This document shows positions 36,504 to 42,296 of a DNA stretch of 42,296 nucleotides, piece by piece. The stretch lies in contig WRPG01000052.1 in the NCBI GenBank assembly GCA_009773355.1, positions 1 through 42,296 on the forward strand, written 5' to 3'. Below the pieces are notes generated by a model. The model made no database searches, was not told the origin of the DNA, and saw nothing but the letters and a program-made list of their open reading frames with translations. The position numbers were made by a program, and so were the translations under genes. This stretch comes from Limisphaerales bacterium (lineage in GTDB: Bacteria > Verrucomicrobiota > Verrucomicrobiia > Limisphaerales > SXTU01). Position 1 is the stretch's first letter. Every line of letters begins with the position of its first letter.

Positions 36504-36591
36504 GTGTTGCGTGTTGCGTGTTGCGTGAAGCAGTTCGAGCGCGGTCGGGCGGTCGGGCGCACGCAACACGCAGCACGCAACACGCAGCACG
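36504..36591. repeat. Inverted 7-bp arrays at the start of gspJ
   Basis: Left array GTGTTGC x3 then GTGAAGC (36504-36531); right array ACGCAAC/ACGCAGC x4 (36561-36588). The arrays are complementary around a 29-base loop. The three GTGTTGC units put a GTG in each of the three reading frames. Confidence 0.88.
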
Positions 36592-37348
36592 TTCCGCCTT
36601 CACCCTGCTGGAACTCCTCATCGCCGTCGTCGCCTTCGCCATCGTGCTGGCGGCCATCAACGGCGTGTTCTACAGCGGCCTCAAGCTCCGCAACCGCTCC
36701 GCCGCGTCGCTGGAAAAATCCCTCCCGCTCGCGCAGGCGCTCACCGTCCTCAAACGCGACCTCGCCAGCCTCGCGCTGCCGTCCACGAACGAGACGCGCC
36801 TCATCGGCGAGCTGCAATCCTCGCCGACCGGCACCGGTTCGGGCAGCGGGAGCGGGCCGTCGAGCCAGCCGCGCTTTGGCTCGCTCGCGGGCGCGACCGG
36901 CGGCATGAGCGGTCAGACCGCGCAGGTCAGCCCGGATTTCTACACGCTCTCCGGCCTGCTCGACACCTCGTCCCCGTGGCCGAGCGTGCAGAAGGTCGCC
37001 TACCTGCTCGTGGACTCCACGAATCGCAGCGCGCTGGGCAAGGACCTCATCCGCGCCGTCACGCGCAACCTGCTGCCCGCCGGCGGCTTTGAGGAGGAGC
37101 CGGTCGAACAGCTCCTGCTGACGGACGTGGAAGACGTGTTCTTCCTCTACCACGACGGCACGGACTGGGTGGACTCGTGGGACTCGACGGCGGACGAGAC
37201 GATGAAGCTCCCACGCGCCATCAAGGTGCAGATTCAACTCGCCGCCGAGACCCGCGCCAGCCAGCAGGCTCCGGTGGAACTGGTCGTCCCAATCGTCGTC
37301 GAGGCGAGCACGAACTCGACATCGCAAAGCAGCGGAGGTGGGCGATGA
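36518..37348 (+). CDS. gspJ: Minor pseudopilin GspJ-like (start uncertain)
   Basis: A pseudopilin with FTLLELLIAVVAFAIVLAAI, a helical extension (KLRNRSAASLEKSLPLAQAL) and a long beta-rich C-terminal domain of GspJ size (276 residues in total). The only in-frame start before FTLLE is GTG at 36518, inside a 7-bp array and without a good ribosome-binding site. The natural-looking start, ATG 36447 overlapping the gspI stop, is in a different frame: the distance of 71 bases leaves a +2 offset that one more heptamer would cancel. Either expression is phase-variable, or translation starts at the GTG, or the sequence has an error in the array. The stop overlaps the gspK ATG. Confidence 0.8.
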   Translation: MLREAVRARSGGRAHATRSTQHAARSAFTLLELLIAVVAFAIVLAAINGVFYSGLKLRNRSAASLEKSLPLAQALTVLKRDLASLALPSTNETRLIGELQSSPTGTGSGSGSGPSSQPRFGSLAGATGGMSGQTAQVSPDFYTLSGLLDTSSPWPSVQKVAYLLVDSTNRSALGKDLIRAVTRNLLPAGGFEEEPVEQLLLTDVEDVFFLYHDGTDWVDSWDSTADETMKLPRAIKVQIQLAAETRASQQAPVELVVPIVVEASTNSTSQSSGGGR

Positions 37349-38868
37349 GGCTGCCGTTCAATCCGGTAGGGACGCGCTGCTGCGCGTCCGCCCCCGTGCC
37401 GGCGATTTGCAATCGCCGCATTGCGGGTGGACCGCTCGAAGCCGTTTCGAGCGAGGTTGCATCGCGGACGGCGACTGCAAGTCGCCGGCACGAGCGCGCT
37501 TCCGTGCTCATCATCGTGCTCTGGGTCGCCTTTGGCCTCGTGAGCCTCGCGATTTACTTTGCCAACTCCTCCTCACTGGAGCTGCGCGCCGCCGACAACC
37601 GCGTCGCCGCGCTGGAGGCCGAGCAGGCCATCGCGGGCGCGGCGCGCTACGTCAGCAACGCGCTGGCGAACGTCACCGAGCCGGGCACGCCGCCGGACCC
37701 GGCGCTCTTCAAGACCGAGGCCGTGCTGGTCGGCAGCGCGCGCTTCTGGCTCATCGGCCAGCCGCTCGACGAGGAGGATGATTTGCAGGTCACGTTCGGC
37801 CTCTTGGACGAGGGCGCGAAGCTCAACCTCAACACCGCCACGCTCGCCATGCTCAACAAGCTCCCGCGCATGACCGACGCGCTGGCCGCCGCGATCGTTG
37901 ACTGGCGCGACGCGGACAGCGACCCGTCCGAGAACGGCGCGGAGGACGAGATTTACGGGCGGCTCAACCCGGCTTACCGCTGCAAGAATGCGCCGTTCGA
38001 GAGCATCGAGGAGCTGCGCATGGTCTATGGTTTCACGCAGGACATCCTTTACGACGAGGACGCGAACCTGAACGCCGTGCTCGACAACAACGAGAACGAT
38101 GAGGACGCCACCTCGCCCAACGACAACCACGACGGCGTGCTCAACCGCGGCGTGCTCGCCTACCTGACCGTCCACAGCAAAATCTCGAACCTCCGCACCA
38201 ACGGCGAGCCGAAGGTCAATGTTGGCACCGTGGACCAGAACGGCCTGCGCACGTTGATGACGGACGCGGGCATCAGCAGTGAAAAGGCAAATCAGGTGCT
38301 CGCTCCTTATGCGAGCGGCGGTGGTGGAGGGGGGCCGGGGGAACCCGGTGGTGGTCAAGGTGGCCAGCCGCAGCCGCAGACCACCGTCACGAACAACAGC
38401 GTCCTCCAGTTCTACATCCGCAGCGGCCTGTCGGCGGAGGAGTTCGCGCTCATCGAGAGCGACCTGACCGTTTCCACCAACTCGGTCGTTGAAGGCTTGG
38501 TGAATGTGAACGCGGCCTCCGCCACCGTGCTGACCTGCCTGCCCGGCTTGGACGCCGAGAAGGCGGACGCGCTCATCGCCGCGCGCGCCGGCCTGACCGC
38601 GCAGACCTCCATCGCGTGGGTGAAGGATGCGGTGGACCAGGCCACCGCCGACCAGCTCGGACCTTACATCACGGGCCGCAGCTACGTTTTCTCGGCGGAC
38701 ATCGCGGCGCTGGGTCATCACGGACGCGGCTACTCGCGCGTGCGTTTCATTTTCGACACGACCGAGGGCGGCGCAAAAATCCGCCAGCGGCAAGACCTCA
38801 CGCACTTGGGCTGGGCCTTGGGTTTAAGCGTCCGCCAGCAGATTGCCGAGTTGCAAAGCCAACGATGA
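37345..38868 (+). CDS. gspK: Pseudopilin-tip protein GspK
   Basis: A 507-residue GspK-type pseudopilin, which caps the pseudopilus. ASVLIIVLWVAFGLVSLAIY, the GspK-style helix (no FTLIE), follows a long leader that contains a palindromic cluster (37371-37493). The alpha-helical domain follows with GLLDEGAKLNLNTATLAMLN, repeated helix-hairpin-helix-like parts (PRMTDALAAAIVDWRDADSD; VNAASATVLTCLPGLDAEKA) and a final ISIAWVKDAVDQATADQLG region. A very acidic Asn/Asp-rich stretch (DEDANLNAVLDNNENDEDAT) looks like a calcium loop. ATG 37345 overlaps the gspJ stop (ATGA), and the stop overlaps the next ATG. Confidence 0.9.
   Translation: MRLPFNPVGTRCCASAPVPAICNRRIAGGPLEAVSSEVASRTATASRRHERASVLIIVLWVAFGLVSLAIYFANSSSLELRAADNRVAALEAEQAIAGAARYVSNALANVTEPGTPPDPALFKTEAVLVGSARFWLIGQPLDEEDDLQVTFGLLDEGAKLNLNTATLAMLNKLPRMTDALAAAIVDWRDADSDPSENGAEDEIYGRLNPAYRCKNAPFESIEELRMVYGFTQDILYDEDANLNAVLDNNENDEDATSPNDNHDGVLNRGVLAYLTVHSKISNLRTNGEPKVNVGTVDQNGLRTLMTDAGISSEKANQVLAPYASGGGGGGPGEPGGGQGGQPQPQTTVTNNSVLQFYIRSGLSAEEFALIESDLTVSTNSVVEGLVNVNAASATVLTCLPGLDAEKADALIAARAGLTAQTSIAWVKDAVDQATADQLGPYITGRSYVFSADIAALGHHGRGYSRVRFIFDTTEGGAKIRQRQDLTHLGWALGLSVRQQIAELQSQR
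37371..37493. repeat. Palindrome cluster in the gspK leader
   Basis: Several hairpins: GACGCGCTGCTGCGCGTC (37371-37388), a CGGCGATTTGCAATCGCCG-type hairpin, GCTCGAAGCCGTTTCGAGC, and a CGGCGACTGCAAGTCGCCG-type hairpin; CGTGCCGGCGA (37395) pairs with the closing TCGCCGGCACG. In frame, extending the prepilin leader. Confidence 0.82.
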
Positions 38869-40319
38869 ACGCCCCGAAGAAAACCACCGCCACCTCGCTG
38901 CTCGGTCTCGTGCTGGACGGCAACCGGCTGGACCTGGTCAGCGTCAAGCGCACCAACGGCTCCGTGGAAGTCCGCCATGCCGCGACCGCCACGCTCACGC
39001 TGGACCCGCTCACGAACGACCCCGACCTGGTCGGCGCGGAGATACACACGCACCTCGAAAAGGCCGGCGTGCGCGACCGCCGCTGCGTCGTTGGCGTGCC
39101 GCTCAACTGGGCGCTCACGCTCGCGGTGAAAGTCCCCGCCGGCCTCACGCCGGAGGACGTGCAATCGCTGCTGGCGATGGAGACGGAGCGCGGCTTCCCC
39201 TACGCGCCGGAGACGTTGATGGTGTCGCAGTCACTGGTCGGCCCGGCGGAGGGCGAGCGCACGGCGACGCTCGTGGCCATCCCGCGCGACCACATCACGC
39301 GCCTCCAGGACGCGCTGGAGTCCATCAGCCTGCGCCCGTTGAGCTTTTCGCTCGGTCTGGCTGCGCTTCAACCAGTCGCCGAATCGGAGACCGCCGGCGG
39401 CGTGGTCGCGCTGGTGGCCGGTGAAAAGGGCGTGGGCCTGCAAGTCACCACGCAGGGCGGCGTCGCGGCGCTGCGGCTGCTGGAAGGGGCCATCACTCAG
39501 GAAGGCCCGGAGCGGACCGTGCAGAAGGATTACCTCGCGCGCGAGCTGCGCATCACGCTCGGCCAGTTGCCGGACGACGCGCGTGGCGCGGTGCGGAACC
39601 TGAGGGTGTTCGGCAACGACGAGCTGGCGGAGGAGCTTTATGAGCAGGTGCGTCCACGCGCCGAGGCGCTCGGGCTGCGCGCGCAGCAGGTGAAGGAGTT
39701 CGCGCCGCTGGAGTTTGGCCCCGCGCTGCCGCCGGGCACCGCCGCGTCCGCCGCGCTGGCGCTGGCGGTGCGGCACTTGACCGGCAAGCCGGCGGGCTTC
39801 GAGTTTTTGCCGCCGCGCGTGAGCAAGTGGAAGCAGTTCACCGAGCAGCACGCGTCGAAGAAACTCGTGTATGCCGCCGCCGTGCTGGGCGTGGTGTTGC
39901 TGGGCGTGGCGGGAATGTTCGGCTGGCAGCAGTGGCGGTTGAGCAAGCTGGAAGGCCAGTGGAAGGGCATGGAGGCGCGCGTCACGCAAATCAAGGACAT
40001 GGAAGGCCGCATCCGCAAATACCGGCCGTGGTATGACGAGTCCTTCCGCGCGTTGAGCATCCTCCGGGCAATCACCGAGGCGTTCCCGGAGGATGGCGCA
40101 GTCGCCGCCAAGGCCGTCGAAATCCACGACCGCTCGGGCGTGACCTTCAGTGGCACGGCGCGCAACAACTCGGCGCTGCTGCGGATGCGCGAGCAGTTGG
40201 GAAAGACCAAGGGCGTCAGCGAACTCAAGGCTGGCGGTCCCATCAAGGGCGGCCAGAACAACCAGCCGCTGGAATTCACCTTCACCTTCCACTGGGCCGA
40301 CGCCCAGGCCAGCCGATGA
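38865..40319 (+). CDS. gspL: GspL-like protein (PilM-like actin fold fused to PilN-like part)
   Basis: A 484-residue protein linking GspE to the periplasm. Residues 1 to about 310 resemble the actin-like cytoplasmic domain of PilM/GspL (LGLVLDGNRLDLVSVKR, VGVPLNWALTLAVKVP, RGFPYAPETLMVSQ). A single membrane helix (VYAAAVLGVVLLGVAGMFGW, about residue 330) is followed by a coiled-coil/ferredoxin-like periplasmic part like PilN (LEGQWKGMEARVTQIKDMEG; FSGTARNNSALLRMREQLG). This is the classical GspL arrangement, equal to PilM plus PilN in type IV pili. ATG 38865 overlaps the gspK stop; its own stop overlaps the next gene's ATG. Confidence 0.85.
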   Translation: MNAPKKTTATSLLGLVLDGNRLDLVSVKRTNGSVEVRHAATATLTLDPLTNDPDLVGAEIHTHLEKAGVRDRRCVVGVPLNWALTLAVKVPAGLTPEDVQSLLAMETERGFPYAPETLMVSQSLVGPAEGERTATLVAIPRDHITRLQDALESISLRPLSFSLGLAALQPVAESETAGGVVALVAGEKGVGLQVTTQGGVAALRLLEGAITQEGPERTVQKDYLARELRITLGQLPDDARGAVRNLRVFGNDELAEELYEQVRPRAEALGLRAQQVKEFAPLEFGPALPPGTAASAALALAVRHLTGKPAGFEFLPPRVSKWKQFTEQHASKKLVYAAAVLGVVLLGVAGMFGWQQWRLSKLEGQWKGMEARVTQIKDMEGRIRKYRPWYDESFRALSILRAITEAFPEDGAVAAKAVEIHDRSGVTFSGTARNNSALLRMREQLGKTKGVSELKAGGPIKGGQNNQPLEFTFTFHWADAQASR

Positions 40320-40870
40320 ACAACAAGAGCCGAGAACAATTGCTGGCCCTCCTGGCCGTCACCGCCGTCCTGCTGATGGTGGGCGACAAGTTCATCCTCC
40401 AGCCGCTCACCGCGAGCTGGGCGGCGCGCAACAAGCGCATCGCCGACCTGGAGAAGCAGGTGGCTGAGGGCGCGGGCAAGCTCGACCGCGAGCGCGCCGT
40501 GCGTGACCGGTGGACGGCGATGCGCGCCAACGCGCTGACCAACAACGTCTCCGCCGCCGAAGGCCAGGCGCTGCGGGCCTTCGAGCGCTGGGGCCGCGAC
40601 GCGAACGTGACCGTGAGCGGCCTCAAACCCGCGTGGAAGCGCACCTCCGACCGCGAGGAGCACCAGACCCTCGAATGCCGCGCGGACGCGACCGGCAGCC
40701 TGTCGAGCCTTGCGCGTTTCCTGTATCAGATTGAGAAGGACCCGCTCGCGATGAAGGTGGACGTGGTGGACCTGACCACACGGGACACCGAAGGCAGAAA
40801 TCTCACCCTGTCGCTGCAGGTCAGCGGCCTGGTGCTCACCCCGAAGAAGAATGAAAACGGCGCGAAATAA
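40316..40870 (+). CDS. gspM: GspM-like/PilO-like inner-membrane protein
   Basis: A 184-residue bitopic protein. A short cytoplasmic N-terminus (MNNKSREQ) is followed by a membrane helix (LLALLAVTAVLLMVGDKFIL), a coiled-coil segment (NKRIADLEKQVAEGAGKLDR) and a ferredoxin-like domain (HQTLECRADATGSLSSLARF, ending in LTLSLQVSGLVL), the fold shared by GspM and PilO. It pairs with GspL in the inner-membrane platform. The start overlaps the gspL stop by four bases (ATGA). A family 2 palindrome follows it (40879). Confidence 0.85.
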   Translation: MNNKSREQLLALLAVTAVLLMVGDKFILQPLTASWAARNKRIADLEKQVAEGAGKLDRERAVRDRWTAMRANALTNNVSAAEGQALRAFERWGRDANVTVSGLKPAWKRTSDREEHQTLECRADATGSLSSLARFLYQIEKDPLAMKVDVVDLTTRDTEGRNLTLSLQVSGLVLTPKKNENGAK

Positions 40871-40878
40871 CCCACCTC

Positions 40879-40983
40879 GGAGCGCGGGCGCCCCGCCCGC
40901 AGCGGCCACCTTGCAGGGAGCGGCCTTGAACTCTGGATGCCGTCAACCGGGCGAGCCGCTGCGGCCCGGAGGGCCGCGCTCCG
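40879..40983. repeat. Palindromic element, family 2 (intergenic copy)
   Basis: Begins GGAGCGCGGGCGCCCCGCCC and ends GGGCCGCGCTCC, filling the gap between gspM and the GspC-like gene. End sequences match the elements at 26831 and 35399. Confidence 0.82.
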
Positions 40984-41030
40984 GCGGGAACACGCTGGCA
41001 GCCGGATGCCGGACGTGCGAGAGTCCCGCC

Positions 41031-42164
41031 ATGAAGCCGGCCCGACATGTCACCCTGGCCTGTGCCGCCGCGCTGCTGCTCGGTGCCGCCCTCGCCCCCG
41101 CGCAGTCCTCGCGCACGAACAACCCCGCGCCGCCGCCAAAGTCCTCGAAATCCTCCGCCAAGGCCGCGCCCGCGCCGCCCGTTCCCACCGGCACGTTCGA
41201 CGACTTCAAGGCCATCCCCGACCGCAACATCTTCAACACCCGCCGTTATGCGGGCCGCTCAAACACCGAGGCCCCGCCGCCGCGCCGCGAGCGGGTCATC
41301 GAGTCCTTCTCGCTGCTGGGCACGCTGGAGTATGAGAAGGGCCGCGTGGCCTTCTTCGAGGGCAGCAGCTCGAGCATGAAGAAGTCCGCCAAGGTGGATG
41401 ACACCATCGGCGGCTGCAAAATCACCGCCATCGAGGCCAACGTCGTGACGTTGGAGGCGGCTGGCAAACCGGTGGAACTCAAGGTCGGCTACATGCTGCG
41501 GCGCGAGGACGACGGCCCGTGGCAGTCCCGCGAGGCGGAGCGCCCGACGGATTACGGCTTTGGCTCCTCGTCGAGTTTCAGTTCCGGCTCCAGTTCCAGC
41601 TCGCCGTTTGGCTCCAGCTCCAGCCGGTTCAGCAGCTCGGGGTCGAGCCGGGACTCGCGGTTTTCCAGCGGGTCGAGCCGCGATTCGCGTTCCAGCAGCT
41701 CCAGCAGCTTCAGCCGCGACCCGCGCTCAAGCTCGCCCTTCGGCGGGAGCAGCAACCCGGCGGAGATGGCGCAGTCGCGCATCCGCGAACAGGACCGCAA
41801 CAATGACGGCAAGGTTTCGCGCGACGAGGCGGACAGCCGGATGCGCGACCGCTTCCGGGAGATTGACCGCAACGGCGATGGCTCCGTGGACACGGAGGAA
41901 TACACCGCCTACTACGTGACGCGTTTCGGCGGTGGCTCCAGCAGCACGTTCAACTCCGGCAGCAGCAGCGGCTTCAATTCTGGCGGCTCGCTCAACTCGG
42001 GCGGGAGCTTTAATTCCGGCGGCAGCTTCAATTCTGGCGGCGCCGGCAGCCCGCCGGGTTCGAGCAGTTCCGGCACCCCGTCCAGCGGCTTGCCCAGCTC
42101 AGGCGGCGGCGAGAGCGATCTTTTGCGGAGACTTATGGAACAACGTGCCCGGGAGAACCGATAA
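41031..42164 (+). CDS. GspC-like secretion protein with EF-hands and Ser/Gly-rich repeats
   Basis: A 377-residue exported protein. A signal peptide (MKPARHVTLACAAALLLGAALAPAQ) is followed by a Pro/Ala-rich linker and a domain with IPDRNIFNTRRY and ESFSLLGTLEYEKGRVAFFEG, then a VTLEAAGKPVELKVGYML strand region, resembling the HR domain of GspC/PilP that contacts the secretin. After a long Ser-rich low-complexity part come two EF-hand loops, DRNNDGKVSRDE and DRNGDGSVDTEE, and then repeated FNSGG-type units. EF-hands are not a standard part of GspC. GspC identity is inferred from position and the short core; the Ca2+ loops are seen directly. It is directly upstream of the gene beginning at 42166. 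Confidence 0.7.
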   Translation: MKPARHVTLACAAALLLGAALAPAQSSRTNNPAPPPKSSKSSAKAAPAPPVPTGTFDDFKAIPDRNIFNTRRYAGRSNTEAPPPRRERVIESFSLLGTLEYEKGRVAFFEGSSSSMKKSAKVDDTIGGCKITAIEANVVTLEAAGKPVELKVGYMLRREDDGPWQSREAERPTDYGFGSSSSFSSGSSSSSPFGSSSSRFSSSGSSRDSRFSSGSSRDSRSSSSSSFSRDPRSSSPFGGSSNPAEMAQSRIREQDRNNDGKVSRDEADSRMRDRFREIDRNGDGSVDTEEYTAYYVTRFGGGSSSTFNSGSSSGFNSGGSLNSGGSFNSGGSFNSGGAGSPPGSSSSGTPSSGLPSSGGGESDLLRRLMEQRARENR

Positions 42165-42165
42165 C

Positions 42166-42296
42166 ATGAAAACCACCCTGTCCCTCATCCTGACCGCCAG
42201 CCTTGCCGGCAGCGCGCTGGCGCAAAACCAGCCCGCGCCCACACCGGCCCCGGCCCCCGCTCCAGCCGCCCCCGCGCCCAAGGCCAATGACGAGCC
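42166..42296 (+). CDS. Start of an exported protein (probable secretin GspD), cut by window end
   Basis: Only 43 codons are visible: a signal peptide (MKTTLSLILTASLAGSALAQ) followed by a Pro/Ala-rich segment (NQPAPTPAPAPAPAAPAPKA). It starts one base after the stop of the GspC-like gene, with GGAGAA upstream, so it belongs to the same operon. In T2SS clusters the secretin gspD usually neighbours gspC, and verrucomicrobial secretins often have low-complexity starts, so GspD is the best guess, but nothing in the visible part proves it. Confidence 0.5.
   Translation, partial: MKTTLSLILTASLAGSALAQNQPAPTPAPAPAPAAPAPKANDE

Noticed and set aside
36318-36908. Open frame through gspI/gspJ that uses ATG 36447
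   Set aside because: After the repeat it runs in the wrong frame of the GspJ body and gives Ser/Arg/Pro-rich sequence; kept only as evidence for a possible frame switch.

Overview
The window is GC-rich and densely coding, and looks like a chromosome of a Verrucomicrobiota bacterium, probably subdivision 3 (Limisphaerales/Pedosphaerales type). This is inferred from gene families typical of that group: four stand-alone prepilin-like proteins with the [20 protein letters not shown] signature and an H-X9-DG C-terminus, a PVC-type membrane-bound dehydrogenase ending in a CxxCH cytochrome c domain, a ThuA-like protein, a TAT-exported sugar isomerase-like protein and a XylR/AraC-type regulator. No rRNA, tRNA, CRISPR array or transposase gene was seen.

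Layout. 1-8.1 kb (minus strand): start of a secreted protein at the left edge, H-X9-DG prepilin, acetyl-CoA synthetase, PVC cytochrome protein and two more H-X9-DG prepilins. 8.3-9.4 kb: divergent XylR-like regulator. A 33-bp element carrying a 21-bp-spaced direct repeat lies upstream of both neighbouring prepilin genes and is a good candidate operator. 9.5-18 kb: LeuC/aconitase-family protein, ThuA-TPR-prepilin run, metallo-beta-lactamase-fold protein, response regulator, MoaA, coiled-coil membrane protein and sugar isomerase-like protein. 18.1-28.4 kb (plus strand): copper-type P-type ATPase, Mfd, REC-PAS-GGDEF-EAL protein, a hypothetical protein and an AT-richer HEPN-motif gene that looks acquired. 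28.4-29.4 kb: about 1 kb without genes, packed with palindromes. 29.4-30.8 kb: RtcB (minus).

30.87 kb to the right edge (plus strand): a type II secretion (T2SS) gene run. A sigma-54-type promoter and an upstream TGCGCAA inverted repeat precede a small exported protein, followed by gspE, F, G, H, I, J, K, a PilM/PilN-like gspL, gspM, a GspC-like protein with EF-hands, and the start of a further exported protein that is probably the secretin. The prepilin peptidase gene is not in the window.

The most striking property is the repeat content. Two kinds of small repeat recur between genes and inside genes: (1) palindromic elements of about 65-125 bp, several built as two hairpins inside an outer inverted repeat; (2) arrays with a strict 7-bp period, often facing an inverted 7-bp array. 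They sit in frame inside copA and, nine times, inside mfd, where together they roughly explain the protein's excess length, and in the N-terminal leaders of GspG, GspH, GspJ and GspK. One palindrome encodes nearly the same peptide in CopA and Mfd. At gspI/gspJ a 7-bp array separates an overlapping ATG from the GspJ body by the wrong frame, so a one-unit gain would restore it. These elements behave like tolerated, protein-coding intergenic repeats and, for the 7-bp arrays, possible phase-variation switches.
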